Assembly: GCA_017934975.1 (NCBI GenBank)
Contig: JAGBIM010000027.1
Coordinates: forward strand, 107,572-171,571
From: Clostridia bacterium
Lineage (GTDB): Bacteria > Bacillota > Clostridia > Oscillospirales > UBA644
Length of the DNA: 64,000 nt
Direction of reading: 5' to 3'
In this document: one piece after another, positions 8,921-17,341 of the stretch
Numbering within the stretch: position 1 is the first letter of the stretch
How the letters are laid out: every line of letters starts with the position of its first letter
The notes under the pieces: generated by a model
Seen by the model: the letters and a program-made list of their open reading frames with translations, nothing else
Told to the model about the DNA's origin: nothing
Database searches by the model: none
Made by a program: the position numbers and the translations under genes

Positions 8921-9892
8921 ATGAAAAAATGGATCCTTTTTTCGCTGTTTGCCCTTAGTTTTGTCCTTTTTACGGGGTTTGCAAGACCTTCCGCCGCGGC
9001 CGAGACGCCTCAGGCGGGAATCGTGCGAACCGCATCCACCCGTCTGAACGTCCGTTCTTCTCCCTCCACGTCGGGGGCGATCGTTACGGGGTTGAGCAAG
9101 GGCAGTTACGTCACGTTGGTTTCCAAGAACGGCTCCTGGTGGCAGGTGGAATACGCTTCCGGTCGTTACGGCTGGTGCCACGGGGATTACATCGAAACGG
9201 TCTCTTTGCGCTCCGCTACGGTTTCCGCCGACGGATACCGTCTGAATATCCGAAGCGGTCCTGGAACCTCTTACGGGGTTGCGTCCCAATTTTCCGACGG
9301 TGCTTCCGTAAAGGTTTTGTCCTCCTCCTCGGGATGGGCAAAGGTGCTTTACGCTGGCAGTAAGGTGGGGTACGTGTCGGAAGAGTATCTTCGATACGGA
9401 ACCGCTTCTGCGCCCTCGGCTCTGAAGTCCGTCACCCTCTCCGTTCCCCGTTACGCCCAGAACGATTCCCGTTGGGCCAACGTACGGCTGGGGAATACCC
9501 GCTACACCATCGGTCAGATCGGATGTACCACTTCCGCCATGGCTATGGTGGAAACTTACGTGCGGGGCTATACCGTGACGCCTGCGACCATGGCCAAAGA
9601 GTTGAGTTATTCTTCCTCCGGCTCCCTCTATTGGCCTTCGGTTTATTCTGCCTACAACGGGAAGGATTATCTGTCGGTCATCTACCGTCAGCTGCAGGCG
9701 GGCAGACCCGTCATGATCGGAGGCTTTACTCCTTCGGGCGCCCAACACTGGGTGGTGGTGTACGGCTTTGACGGAGATACCCTGTCTGCGGAAAACTTCC
9801 TCATCCGCGACCCCGGTACCTCCGCCCGCACCACTCTGGCCTCCTTCCAATCCAAGTACAGTGTGTTTTATAAAATCATGATTCGAAAATAA
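8921..9892 (+). CDS. Secreted SH3b-SH3b-C39-like cysteine peptidase
   Basis: A 323-residue exported protein (signal about 1-29). Two bacterial SH3 domains (about 33-98 and 100-165, each with the RLNVRSSPS / RLNIRSGPG motif) probably bind cell wall. They are followed by a C39-like papain-fold domain (about 175-320) with candidate catalytic Cys202 (IGCTTSAMAM), His276 (AQHWVVVYGF) and Asp297 (IRDPG). The family includes double-glycine and cell-wall-associated peptidases. ATG 8921 follows AAAGGAG, and the frame upstream of it lacks such a site. The gene stands alone, ended by a terminator. Confidence 0.88.
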   Translation: MKKWILFSLFALSFVLFTGFARPSAAAETPQAGIVRTASTRLNVRSSPSTSGAIVTGLSKGSYVTLVSKNGSWWQVEYASGRYGWCHGDYIETVSLRSATVSADGYRLNIRSGPGTSYGVASQFSDGASVKVLSSSSGWAKVLYAGSKVGYVSEEYLRYGTASAPSALKSVTLSVPRYAQNDSRWANVRLGNTRYTIGQIGCTTSAMAMVETYVRGYTVTPATMAKELSYSSSGSLYWPSVYSAYNGKDYLSVIYRQLQAGRPVMIGGFTPSGAQHWVVVYGFDGDTLSAENFLIRDPGTSARTTLASFQSKYSVFYKIMIRK

Positions 9893-9927
9893 ACGCCCGA
9901 AAACATAGCAAACAGCGATAAAAACGG

Positions 9928-9962
9928 AAGATCCGCATTATTTGCGGATCTTTTGTTTTTTC
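9928..9962 (+). terminator. Intrinsic terminator after the SH3b-C39 gene
   Basis: AAGATCCGCA pairs with TGCGGATCTT across a short AT-rich loop, followed by TTGTTTTTT. Confidence 0.8.
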
Positions 9963-9978
9963 TGTAACACTTTTGTCC

Positions 9979-10007
9979 TTGCAATATTTTCCGATTTCTG
10001 TTATAAT
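9979..10007 (+). promoter_or_regulatory. Promoter of the dut operon
   Basis: TTGCAA-17 bp-TATAAT, about 30 bp before the dut start. No other clear promoter is seen before 15921, so the seven genes are probably one operon. Confidence 0.7.
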
Positions 10008-10037
10008 AAAAAGAAAGATATTTTTTCGGAGGCTTTT

Positions 10038-10481
10038 ATGGCGGTTACGGTGCGTTTTAAGAAGTTGGATTCCCGGGCAAAGGTTCCCTCTTACGGGTCT
10101 TTGTCTGCCGCAGGCGCGGATCTTTACGCTTTGTGCGAGGGGGATCTTTTTATCCTTCCCGGCGAGACGGCGTTGGTGCATACCGGGATTGCCGTAGAAC
10201 TTCCCGAAGGATACGCGGGGCTGATCTACGCCCGCAGCGGCCTTGCCACCAAGCGGGGTCTTGCTCCCGCCAACAAGGTGGGGGTCGTGGATGCGGACTA
10301 CCGCGGCGAAATCATGGTGGCCCTGCACAATCATTCTGCCGAAACGCAGAAAATCGCTTCGGAAGAGCGAATCGCCCAGTTGGTCGTCACGCCCTTCCTT
10401 CGGGTGGAATTTGAAGAGACCGACGACCTGTCCGACACCCAACGGGGCGCGGGCGGATTCGGATCGACGGGGACACGATAA
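10038..10481 (+). CDS. dut: dUTP diphosphatase (dUTPase)
   Basis: A 147-residue trimeric-type dUTPase that hydrolyses dUTP to dUMP and pyrophosphate. It keeps uracil out of DNA and supplies dUMP for thymidylate. All five motifs are visible: AGADLYA, YARSGLATKRG, GVVDADYRGEI (catalytic Asp), ERIAQLVV and the C-terminal P-loop-like RGAGGFGSTG. ATG 10038 after CGGAGG gives the standard N-terminus (MAVTVRFKKLD). It is first in the operon. Confidence 0.97.
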   Translation: MAVTVRFKKLDSRAKVPSYGSLSAAGADLYALCEGDLFILPGETALVHTGIAVELPEGYAGLIYARSGLATKRGLAPANKVGVVDADYRGEIMVALHNHSAETQKIASEERIAQLVVTPFLRVEFEETDDLSDTQRGAGGFGSTGTR

Positions 10482-10503
10482 CATATAAAAAAGGAGATCC
10501 GTC

Positions 10504-11136
10504 ATGCGCTCGGAAACCAAAACCATTCGTTGTAATTCCTGTGAAAAGGAATTTTCTGCGCGGGTGATTCTTCAGATTGACTGCGCGAAGGCCGCCGATC
10601 GGAGCATCGATCTTTCGGAGGGAGAACCCTTCCTCTTCACCTGCCCCCATTGCGGCGCCAAAATGCATCTGAATCATTTTCTGCTCTGGGTGGATGAGCA
10701 ACACACCGTCGCTCTGTGCAATCTTGCCGACGAGGGGGAGCTTTCCGCCGTGGAGGAGGCCCTTTCCGCCTTGGTTTCGTTTGGGAAAGCCGCTTCGATC
10801 CGCCGCCGATATCTTTCGTCGCCCGCTCAACTTTGGGAGAAGATCTCCATCTTTGAGGCGGGGCTGGATGACCGTACCGTGGAAATCGTGAAGCTGTATA
10901 TGGCCGAAGAGGTTCGCCGTGCCTATCCTCAAAAGACCCTGACCGACGTGTTGTTCGTTTGCAAGGAAGGCCTTTTCGGCTTCTTGTTCCGTTGTCCCGA
11001 CGGGGACTTGACGGTGGAAATCTCCAAAGAGAAGTTGGATGCGGTTTCGGCGCAATTTGCCTTCTCTGAGCCCTCTCCCCAGCGGGTGGACGCGGCCTGG
11101 GCGTTGCAGTTTCTGACGGGAGGAAAATCATGCTGA
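10504..11136 (+). CDS. CpXC-domain protein
   Basis: A 210-residue cytoplasmic protein with a CpXC zinc-ribbon-like N-terminus (Cys pairs in IRCNSCEKEF and FTCPHCGAK, about residues 10-50), followed by an alpha/beta region without recognisable catalytic motifs. Function is unknown for the family. It follows dut by 22 bp with an AAGGAG site, and its stop overlaps the next start by 7 bp, suggesting translational coupling with the methyltransferase gene. Confidence 0.8.
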   Translation: MRSETKTIRCNSCEKEFSARVILQIDCAKAADRSIDLSEGEPFLFTCPHCGAKMHLNHFLLWVDEQHTVALCNLADEGELSAVEEALSALVSFGKAASIRRRYLSSPAQLWEKISIFEAGLDDRTVEIVKLYMAEEVRRAYPQKTLTDVLFVCKEGLFGFLFRCPDGDLTVEISKEKLDAVSAQFAFSEPSPQRVDAAWALQFLTGGKSC

Positions 11137-11684
11137 ACCTGCGGGAAACGGAGAAAAATTTTCTTGCTCCTCACGTGACGGAGGGTGGCGTTGCCGTGGA
11201 TTTTACCATGGGCAACGGGTACGATACCCTCTGGCTCTCCAAAATGGTGGGGCAAACCGGTACGGTATACGCCTTTGATATTCAGCCCGAGGCAATTTCC
11301 CGCACGGCGGAACGGTTGCGGAGCGAAGGGGCGTACGAAAATTATAAACTGATCTGTGCCTCCCATCATACCGCTTCGGAGTATATTTCCGAGCCTATTT
11401 GTGCGGGAATCTTCAATCTGGGCTTTCTGCCCGGCGGCGATAAGGGCATTACCACCCTGCGGGAGACCACTCTTCCCGCCGTGCGGTGGGCCGTTTCCGC
11501 TCTGGCACCCAAAGGGGCTCTTCTGATTGCCGTTTATCCCGGTCACGAGGAGGGGCGGCTGGAAGGAGAGATGCTGCAAGGGGAGTTGTCCCTTCTTTCC
11601 CCCAAGGAATACAGCGTCAGCCTTCTGAAGCTGATCAATGCGCCCGATTGCCCTTTCTTTTATCTGATTGAGAAAAACAAATAA
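11130..11684 (+). CDS. mnmM: Class I SAM methyltransferase, MnmM (YtqB) type
   Basis: A 184-residue Rossmann methyltransferase. The SAM loop is DFTMGNGYDTLWL, and the acidic residue binding the ribose is in YAFDIQPEAI. The family-specific segment FNLGFLPGGDKGITT matches YtqB/MnmM proteins, which methylate nm5s2U34 in tRNA to mnm5s2U in Gram-positive bacteria. The length is that of the family. It overlaps the CpXC gene upstream. The tRNA assignment is by family resemblance only. Confidence 0.8.
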   Translation: MLNLRETEKNFLAPHVTEGGVAVDFTMGNGYDTLWLSKMVGQTGTVYAFDIQPEAISRTAERLRSEGAYENYKLICASHHTASEYISEPICAGIFNLGFLPGGDKGITTLRETTLPAVRWAVSALAPKGALLIAVYPGHEEGRLEGEMLQGELSLLSPKEYSVSLLKLINAPDCPFFYLIEKNK

Positions 11685-11704
11685 GCCTTGAGAGGACCCG
11701 TATT

Positions 11705-12307
11705 ATGATCAGGAATGTTCTGTTTGACTGTGCCGACACCCTGCTTCGCTTTCACGCCAAGGCAGATCTTGCCGCACAACTGAACTCCCCCGAACGGGCG
11801 GAGGTCATCCACAACGCCTTTTTCAAAAGCGAAATTTGGGGAAAATACGATAACGGAGTCGTTTCCGACGACGAGGTGAAGAATGCCGTTCTGCCTTTAC
11901 TTGCAGAGGAGGATCGGAAGATCGCGGAAGAATATTTCCACGGATTCGTTCGTCATTTCACCCCCTTTGACGGGATCGAGCAAACCTTGAAGGAACTGAA
12001 GGAAAAGGGCTATTCCCTTTACTTGGTTTCGGATTTTCCCCACGTGTTCCCCTATCTTTGGGATAAATTCGATTTGTTCCGTCTCTTTGACGGACGCGCC
12101 ATCTCCTTTGAAGCGAAGGGTTCCAAGCGGGATCTGCGCCTGTTTTCGTACGTGCTGGACACCTACGGACTGAATCCCGAAGAGAGCCTTTTCTTTGACG
12201 ACGTGCCGTCTTTGATTGAAAATGCGGGTCGGTGCGGCATCAAGGGGCACGTCTTCCGCGGTGTGGAGGACCTGCGGGCTTATTTGAAAGAATTGTCCGT
12301 TTTGTGA
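11705..12307 (+). CDS. HAD-superfamily hydrolase with a non-canonical motif I
   Basis: A 200-residue HAD-like protein. Motif I is FDCADTL with nucleophile Asp8, but position +2 is Ala10 instead of the usual Asp. Motif II is around YLVSDFP, motif III is the Lys in SKRDLR and motif IV is FFDDVP. Loss of the +2 Asp is normal in dehalogenase-type or epoxide-hydrolase-N-type members but unusual for phosphatases, so the reaction is uncertain. It lies in the dut operon, 20 bp after mnmM. Confidence 0.78.
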   Translation: MIRNVLFDCADTLLRFHAKADLAAQLNSPERAEVIHNAFFKSEIWGKYDNGVVSDDEVKNAVLPLLAEEDRKIAEEYFHGFVRHFTPFDGIEQTLKELKEKGYSLYLVSDFPHVFPYLWDKFDLFRLFDGRAISFEAKGSKRDLRLFSYVLDTYGLNPEESLFFDDVPSLIENAGRCGIKGHVFRGVEDLRAYLKELSVL

Positions 12308-12324
12308 AAATAAAGGAATAAATC

Positions 12325-13479
12325 ATGACCGAAAAATTATACGATACCGACGCCTATCTTGCCACCTTTTCCGCCACGGTTCTGGATTGCATCCCCGTGG
12401 ACGGGGGGTATGACGTGATCCTGGACCGCACCGCCTTTTTCCCCGAAGGGGGCGGTCAGTACGGAGACACGGGAAAACTGAACGAAATTTCCGTCACCGA
12501 TACTCAAATCCGCGACGGCATCGTTTCTCACCGCACGAATCAGCCCCTCGCCGTGGGACAGACCGTGGAAGGGACCTTGCATTGGGCGGAACGCTTCCGT
12601 CGCATGCAGAACCATTCGGGAGAGCATATCGTTTCGGGTATCGTCCACAGCACCTTCGGGTACGACAACGTGGGCTTTCACCTGTCCGACGAAGAAATGA
12701 CCATGGATTACAGCGGAGAACTTTCCGCAGAGGACCTGCTCCGTGTGGAAGACGCCGCAAACCGTGCCGTGTGGGAGAATCGGGCCATTCGCTGTGAATA
12801 TCCCTCGGCGGAGGAACTGGAAACCCTTTGGTACCGAAGCAAAAAGGAATTGACGGAAGCGGTTCGCATCGTCACGGTGGAGGGCGTGGACTGCTGTGCC
12901 TGTTGTGCGCCCCACGTGAAAAATACGGGGGAAATCGGCGGGATTTACATCGTGGACGCCATCAAATGGAAGGGCGGGACGCGCCTGACCGTTCGGTGCG
13001 GGGAAGATGCCTACGGGGAATATTCTCTGCTTCGGTCCGATGAAAAGGCTCTTTCTGCTCTGTTTTCCGCTCCCCGCGGACAGATTTTTGCCGCGGCGGA
13101 AAAGCTCCAAAGGGATTCTGCCGACCTGCGCCGTCAGCACAATCTTCTGCAGAAGGAATACGCCCTGTTGAAGTTGGAAAGTCAGCCCTTTACCGAGGGG
13201 AATCTGTGCTTTTCGTCCCCCTGTGCCGAGGCGGACGTCATGCGGACCGTGGCCAACGAAGGAATTAAAAAATGCACGGGTTGTTTCGTCTGTCTTGCAG
13301 GAGACGGAGAGGCGGGATATCGCTACGTGATTGCCGCCGCAGGAAACCTGCGTGCCAAAGCAAATCAAATCAATACCGCTCTTTCGGGACGCGGTGGGGG
13401 AAGCGACACCATGATTCAAGGGTCTTTTTCCGCCACGGAAGAACGAATTCGAGAATTTTTTAAGGAGTTTAACATATGA
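12325..13479 (+). CDS. Alanyl-tRNA editing protein (AlaX-type with C-terminal DHHA1)
   Basis: A 384-residue protein. The N-terminal part resembles the AlaRS editing region, with zinc ligands His97-x3-His101 (HSGEH) and Cys193-x3-His197 (CAPH). After a coiled coil (about 260-285) comes a DHHA1-like domain ending in a Gly-rich GRGGGSDTMIQG motif. AlaX proteins deacylate Ser- or Gly-tRNA(Ala) in trans. The aminoacylation domain of AlaRS is absent, so this is not a truncated alaS. Its stop overlaps the ABC-F start by 4 bp. Confidence 0.9.
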   Translation: MTEKLYDTDAYLATFSATVLDCIPVDGGYDVILDRTAFFPEGGGQYGDTGKLNEISVTDTQIRDGIVSHRTNQPLAVGQTVEGTLHWAERFRRMQNHSGEHIVSGIVHSTFGYDNVGFHLSDEEMTMDYSGELSAEDLLRVEDAANRAVWENRAIRCEYPSAEELETLWYRSKKELTEAVRIVTVEGVDCCACCAPHVKNTGEIGGIYIVDAIKWKGGTRLTVRCGEDAYGEYSLLRSDEKALSALFSAPRGQIFAAAEKLQRDSADLRRQHNLLQKEYALLKLESQPFTEGNLCFSSPCAEADVMRTVANEGIKKCTGCFVCLAGDGEAGYRYVIAAAGNLRAKANQINTALSGRGGGSDTMIQGSFSATEERIREFFKEFNI

Positions 13480-15077
13480 TCAACGTCAACGATTTGAGCT
13501 TTAATTTCGGAGGTCAGCTGCTGTTCAAGCACGTGGACCTGCAGTTTACCCCCGGCAACTGTTACGGGGTCATCGGAGCCAACGGCGCGGGGAAATCCAC
13601 CTTTTTGCGGATTCTGTGCGGGGAACTGGAGCCTTCTTCCGGGTCGGTATCCATCGCCCCCGACACCCGTATGTCGGTTCTGAAGCAGGACCACTTTGCC
13701 TACGACGCTTACACCGTTCTGGACACGGTCATCATGGGCAACGAAAAGCTTTACGAGGTTATGAAGGAAAAGGACGCCCTCTATATGAAAGAGGATTTCA
13801 ACGACGAGGACGGGGTTCGCGCTTCGGAGCTGGAGGGCATTTTTGCGGAAATGAACGGTTGGGAGGCGGAATCCGACGCATCCCGCCTGATCCAGGGCCT
13901 CGGTTTGGACGAATCGGTGCTTTATACCCAGATGTCCGATCTGAACGAAAACGAGAAGATCAAGGTCCTGCTGGCGCAGGCTCTTTTCGGAAATCCCGAT
14001 ATTATCCTTCTGGACGAGCCTACCAACGGCTTGGATATTGACGCGGTTATGTGGTTGGAAGACTTTTTGAGCGATTATTTCGGCACCGTTCTGGTGGTTT
14101 CCCACGACCGACACTTCCTGAACGACGTGTGCACCAACATCGTGGATATCGACTTTACGGGCATCAAGATGTACGTGGGGAACTACGAATTCTGGTACGA
14201 ATCCTCTCAGCTGATGCAGCGGCTCATTAAGCAGCAGAACAAGAAGAACGAAGAAAAAATCAAGGAATTGCAGGAATTTATTTCCCGCTTCTCCGCCAAC
14301 AAATCCAAATCCCGTCAGGCCACTTCCCGCCGCAAATTGTTGGATAAGCTGACGGTGGAGGAGATTCCCGCATCCTCCCGCCGCTACCCCTTCATCGGCT
14401 TTGAGGCCGATCGGGAGGCAGGGAAGGATATTCTGGAGGTGACGGGCCTTTCCAAGTCCCTCAACGGGGCACCTTTGTTTGCCGACCTGGCTTTTACCCT
14501 TAACCGCAACGAAAAGGTCGCCGTTCTGGGCAACGAACTGGCGGTGACCGCCCTCTTTCGCATTCTGATGGAAGAAGATACCGCGGAAAGCGGGGAATTC
14601 AAGTGGGGACAGTCTATCACCACCTCCTATTTCCCTCACGATAATACGGCCTATTTTGCCGATTGCAACGACAGCATCATCGACTGGATGCGGCAGTATT
14701 CCAAGGATCAGACCGAAAGCTATCTGCGTGGCTTTTTGGGGCGGATGCTCTTCTCGGGGGATTCGGTCTATAAGCCCGTTCACGTGCTTTCCGGGGGAGA
14801 GAAGGTGCGTTGTATGTTCTCCCGTATGATGATGTTCGGCAGTAACTTCCTCATTCTGGACCAGCCCACCGACCATCTGGATCTGGAATCCATCACCGCC
14901 GTCAACGACGGGCTGAAGGCCTTCAAGGGCGGGATGCTTTTCACCACCCACGACTACGAAATGATCAACACCGTGGCCGACCGTATTATTGAAATCCGTC
15001 CCGATCGGGTGTTGGATTACGCGGGTCACTACGAAGATTTCATCGCCTGGAAGAAAGAAAAGGGTATTCTTGACTAA
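13476..15077 (+). CDS. ABC-F ATPase with one degenerate ATP site
   Basis: A 533-residue soluble protein with two ATPase domains joined by a basic helical linker (about 250-295), the ABC-F layout of ribosome-acting translation factors (YkpA/YbiT-like). NBD1 has Walker A GANGAGKST (34-42), Walker B and Glu181 (LDEPT) and VSHDRH, but its signature is DLNENEK (155-161) instead of LSGGE. NBD2 keeps VLSGGEKVR, but Walker A is replaced by LGNELAVTA (about 351-359) and the catalytic Glu by Gln463 (LDQPTDHLD). All three losses fall in the same composite site. No transmembrane segment is present. Translation is coupled to AlaX by the 4-bp overlap. Confidence 0.93.
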   Translation: MINVNDLSFNFGGQLLFKHVDLQFTPGNCYGVIGANGAGKSTFLRILCGELEPSSGSVSIAPDTRMSVLKQDHFAYDAYTVLDTVIMGNEKLYEVMKEKDALYMKEDFNDEDGVRASELEGIFAEMNGWEAESDASRLIQGLGLDESVLYTQMSDLNENEKIKVLLAQALFGNPDIILLDEPTNGLDIDAVMWLEDFLSDYFGTVLVVSHDRHFLNDVCTNIVDIDFTGIKMYVGNYEFWYESSQLMQRLIKQQNKKNEEKIKELQEFISRFSANKSKSRQATSRRKLLDKLTVEEIPASSRRYPFIGFEADREAGKDILEVTGLSKSLNGAPLFADLAFTLNRNEKVAVLGNELAVTALFRILMEEDTAESGEFKWGQSITTSYFPHDNTAYFADCNDSIIDWMRQYSKDQTESYLRGFLGRMLFSGDSVYKPVHVLSGGEKVRCMFSRMMMFGSNFLILDQPTDHLDLESITAVNDGLKAFKGGMLFTTHDYEMINTVADRIIEIRPDRVLDYAGHYEDFIAWKKEKGILD

Positions 15078-15090
15078 AGAGGTGTTTGAT

Positions 15091-15921
15091 ATGAAAACCG
15101 CCGTGAATTTATCCTGTATTCCCGAGGTTCCTCGAAAGGAAATGATTCCTATCGTGAAGGCCGCAGGTTTTGACGGATGCTTTTTCGACGCCATGGGCGA
15201 CCCTGCGGAAATTGGACAAATCGCACCGAAGATCCGTGAAGAAGGGCTGATTTTTCAATCGGTTCACGCGCCCTTCCGACGTATGAGCAAGATGTGGGAA
15301 GAGGGTGACGAAGGGGAAGAGGCTCTGAAAGAACTGATCGCCTGCGGAGAAGAAACTGCCAAGGCGCAGGTTCCCATTATGGTGGTTCACGCCTTCATCG
15401 GCTTTGGGGAAGAGCATCCCAACGCCCTTGGGGTGGAGCGGCTCGGACGGCTGGTGCGCCGCGCGGAGGAATTGGGATTGAAGATCGCCTTTGAAAACAC
15501 CGAAGGGGAGAGCTATCTGCAGGCTCTTCGGGACGGGTTGTTTTCTTCCCCCGCCGCAGGATTTTGCATTGATACGGGGCACGAGATGTGCTACAACCGC
15601 AGTGCGGACATGATCGGAAAATACGGGCAGAACGGAAAACTGTTCTGCACCCATCTCAACGATAATATGGGAATTACGGGGCCCGAAATCTTCTGGCATG
15701 ACGACGCCCACCTGCTGCCCTTTGACGGCATCGCCGATTGGAAGGGCATCGCAAACCGCCTGGACGCCGTGGGGTACGACGGAATTCTGACCATGGAGCT
15801 GACGACCAAAAACAAGCCCAATCGGAATACCCACGATCGTTATGCCCTTCTGTCCGCGTCGGAATATTTGTCTCTTGCCCACGAGCGGGTCCTTCGTTTT
15901 GCTGCTCTGCGTAAGGCGTGA
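15091..15921 (+). CDS. Xylose-isomerase-like TIM-barrel sugar isomerase/epimerase
   Basis: A 276-residue TIM barrel of the sugar phosphate isomerase/epimerase (AP endonuclease 2-like) superfamily. Metal ligands can be followed: Glu in AFENTEGE, Asp and His in CIDTGHEM, His in CTHLND, Asp/His in DDAHLLPFDG and Glu in LTMEL. ATG 15091 lies behind GAGGTG and gives a start at strand 1 (MKTAVNLSCIPEV). It ends the dut operon and precedes the GH109-like gene, so it may act with it on a keto or amino sugar. The substrate is unknown. Confidence 0.85.
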   Translation: MKTAVNLSCIPEVPRKEMIPIVKAAGFDGCFFDAMGDPAEIGQIAPKIREEGLIFQSVHAPFRRMSKMWEEGDEGEEALKELIACGEETAKAQVPIMVVHAFIGFGEEHPNALGVERLGRLVRRAEELGLKIAFENTEGESYLQALRDGLFSSPAAGFCIDTGHEMCYNRSADMIGKYGQNGKLFCTHLNDNMGITGPEIFWHDDAHLLPFDGIADWKGIANRLDAVGYDGILTMELTTKNKPNRNTHDRYALLSASEYLSLAHERVLRFAALRKA

Positions 15922-15960
15922 TTACTGTCAGAAATCATAAATTCTCTGTCTGATTTGCTA

Positions 15961-15989
15961 TTGAATTACCCTTTTTTAAAGGCTATAAT
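15961..15989 (+). promoter_or_regulatory. Promoter of the GH109-like gene
   Basis: TTGAAT-17 bp-TATAAT, 40 bp before the start at 16029. Confidence 0.7.
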
Positions 15990-16028
15990 GGATGTAGAAT
16001 CAACCCGAACGGGTAGGAGGAAACCATC

Positions 16029-17282
16029 ATGAAGGATAAGATCAAGCTCGGTTATATCGGCGTGGGCCGTCGCGGCACCTGGGTGCTGCGGGAATGTTTT
16101 TCCCAGATGAAGGACGTGGAAGTGATTTATATCAGCGACCTGGTTCCCGAACGGATGGAGCAGGCAAAACGGACCGTCATCGAAAACAGCGGCGTTACCC
16201 CTAAACTGGTAGCGGATTATCACGAGATTCTCGCCGATCCCCAAGTGGACGGCGTCATCGTTATGACCGGTTGGTCGGGCCGTCCTCAGATCGCCATGGA
16301 AGTGATGCGCGCGGGCAAATACGTGGGTATTGAGGTGGGTTGTGCGGATAACCTGCAGGAATGCTACGATCTGGTCAAGGTTTCCGAGGAGACGGGCGTT
16401 CCCTGCATGATGCTGGAAAACTGCTGCTACGGCCGTCGGGAACTTTTGGTCATGAATATGGTCAAGCAGGGACTGTTCGGGGAAGTGGTGCACTGTGCGG
16501 GCGCCTACGGCCACTACCTCAACGACGTGGAACTGTTCAAGGATATTGAAACCGAAACGCCGCCTCACTACCGCTTGCCCTTGTATATTGCCAAGAATCG
16601 GGAAAATTATCCCACCCACGAATTCGGCCCTATCTCCAAGCTTTTGGGCATTAACCGCGGGAATCGGATCGTGAGCCTTTCTTCCTTTGCCTCCAAATCC
16701 CGTTCTCTGAACCAATACGCCAAGGACCATCTGGAAAATCCCAAGTGGGCCGAGGTGGAATATGCGCAAGGGGATATCGTTACCACCGTCATGACCTGTG
16801 CCAATGGGGAAACCGTGGTTCTGACTCTGGATACCACCGCCCCCCGCCCCTTCTACAGCCGCAGTTATACCGTTCGCGGAACCAAGGGCATGTCCTTTGA
16901 AGACGCCAAGGTTATTTATCTGGACGGCATGGAGCACAAGATTCGCAACAACGAAGAAGAATTCTATGAAAAATACGATCACCCCCTCTACGTGGAATAC
17001 CGTCAGATGGAAAGCCGCGGCGGTCACGGCGGGATCGACTGGCTGGTCTGCCGTGCCTTCGTGGAATCGGTGAAAAACGAAACCCAGCCCCCCATTGACG
17101 TGTACGATGCGGCGGCGTGGCTTGCCATCGGTCCTCTGTCCGAGGCTTCCATTCAGCAGGGCGGCGCACCCCAGGCTTTCCCCGACTTTACCAACGGAAA
17201 ATGGGAAAATCGGGAACCCGTGGTCCGTTGCAAATATTGTCTGGACGAAATTTGCGAAGACAAAAACACGCCCATTTATTAA
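16029..17282 (+). CDS. Gfo/Idh/MocA-family enzyme resembling GH109 alpha-N-acetylgalactosaminidases
   Basis: A 417-residue NAD-dependent Gfo/Idh fold with nucleotide loop GVGRRG (11-16). The usual EKP catalytic motif is absent (EVGCADN instead). The stretch MMLENCCYGRRELLVMNMV, then GLFGEVVHCAGAY and NYPTHEFGPI (about 193-201), closely resembles GH109 proteins, which remove terminal alpha-GalNAc by an NAD-cycling mechanism. This fits host-glycan use, although another C3-oxidising sugar dehydrogenase remains possible. There is no signal peptide, so it would act on internalised oligosaccharides. AGGAGG precedes ATG 16029. Confidence 0.8.
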   Translation: MKDKIKLGYIGVGRRGTWVLRECFSQMKDVEVIYISDLVPERMEQAKRTVIENSGVTPKLVADYHEILADPQVDGVIVMTGWSGRPQIAMEVMRAGKYVGIEVGCADNLQECYDLVKVSEETGVPCMMLENCCYGRRELLVMNMVKQGLFGEVVHCAGAYGHYLNDVELFKDIETETPPHYRLPLYIAKNRENYPTHEFGPISKLLGINRGNRIVSLSSFASKSRSLNQYAKDHLENPKWAEVEYAQGDIVTTVMTCANGETVVLTLDTTAPRPFYSRSYTVRGTKGMSFEDAKVIYLDGMEHKIRNNEEEFYEKYDHPLYVEYRQMESRGGHGGIDWLVCRAFVESVKNETQPPIDVYDAAAWLAIGPLSEASIQQGGAPQAFPDFTNGKWENREPVVRCKYCLDEICEDKNTPIY

Positions 17283-17297
17283 GTCAAGATCTTGTGA

Positions 17298-17322
17298 GCA
17301 GTGCCGTTTTTTGCGGCACTGC
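17298..17322 (+). promoter_or_regulatory. Intergenic 9-bp hairpin with U-rich loop
   Basis: GCAGTGCCG pairs perfectly with CGGCACTGC around TTTTTTG. No T-tract follows, so it looks like a stability or processing element between two cotranscribed genes rather than a terminator. Confidence 0.4.
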
Positions 17323-17341
17323 CCTTGTATAGGAGGACCGT

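Noticed and set aside
12325..13479. Truncated alanyl-tRNA synthetase pseudogene.
   Set aside because: The protein starts and ends cleanly, has the AlaX zinc ligands and a DHHA1-like tail, and is translationally coupled to the next gene, so it is an intact editing protein.
13416..15194. A 592-codon open frame on the minus strand opposite the ABC-F gene, and similar long antisense frames at 4505-6118, 6134-8242, 26637-28496 and 56083-57834.
   Set aside because: They mirror real genes in GC-biased codon phase, have no ribosome binding sites or recognisable domains, and the opposite strand carries clear family motifs.
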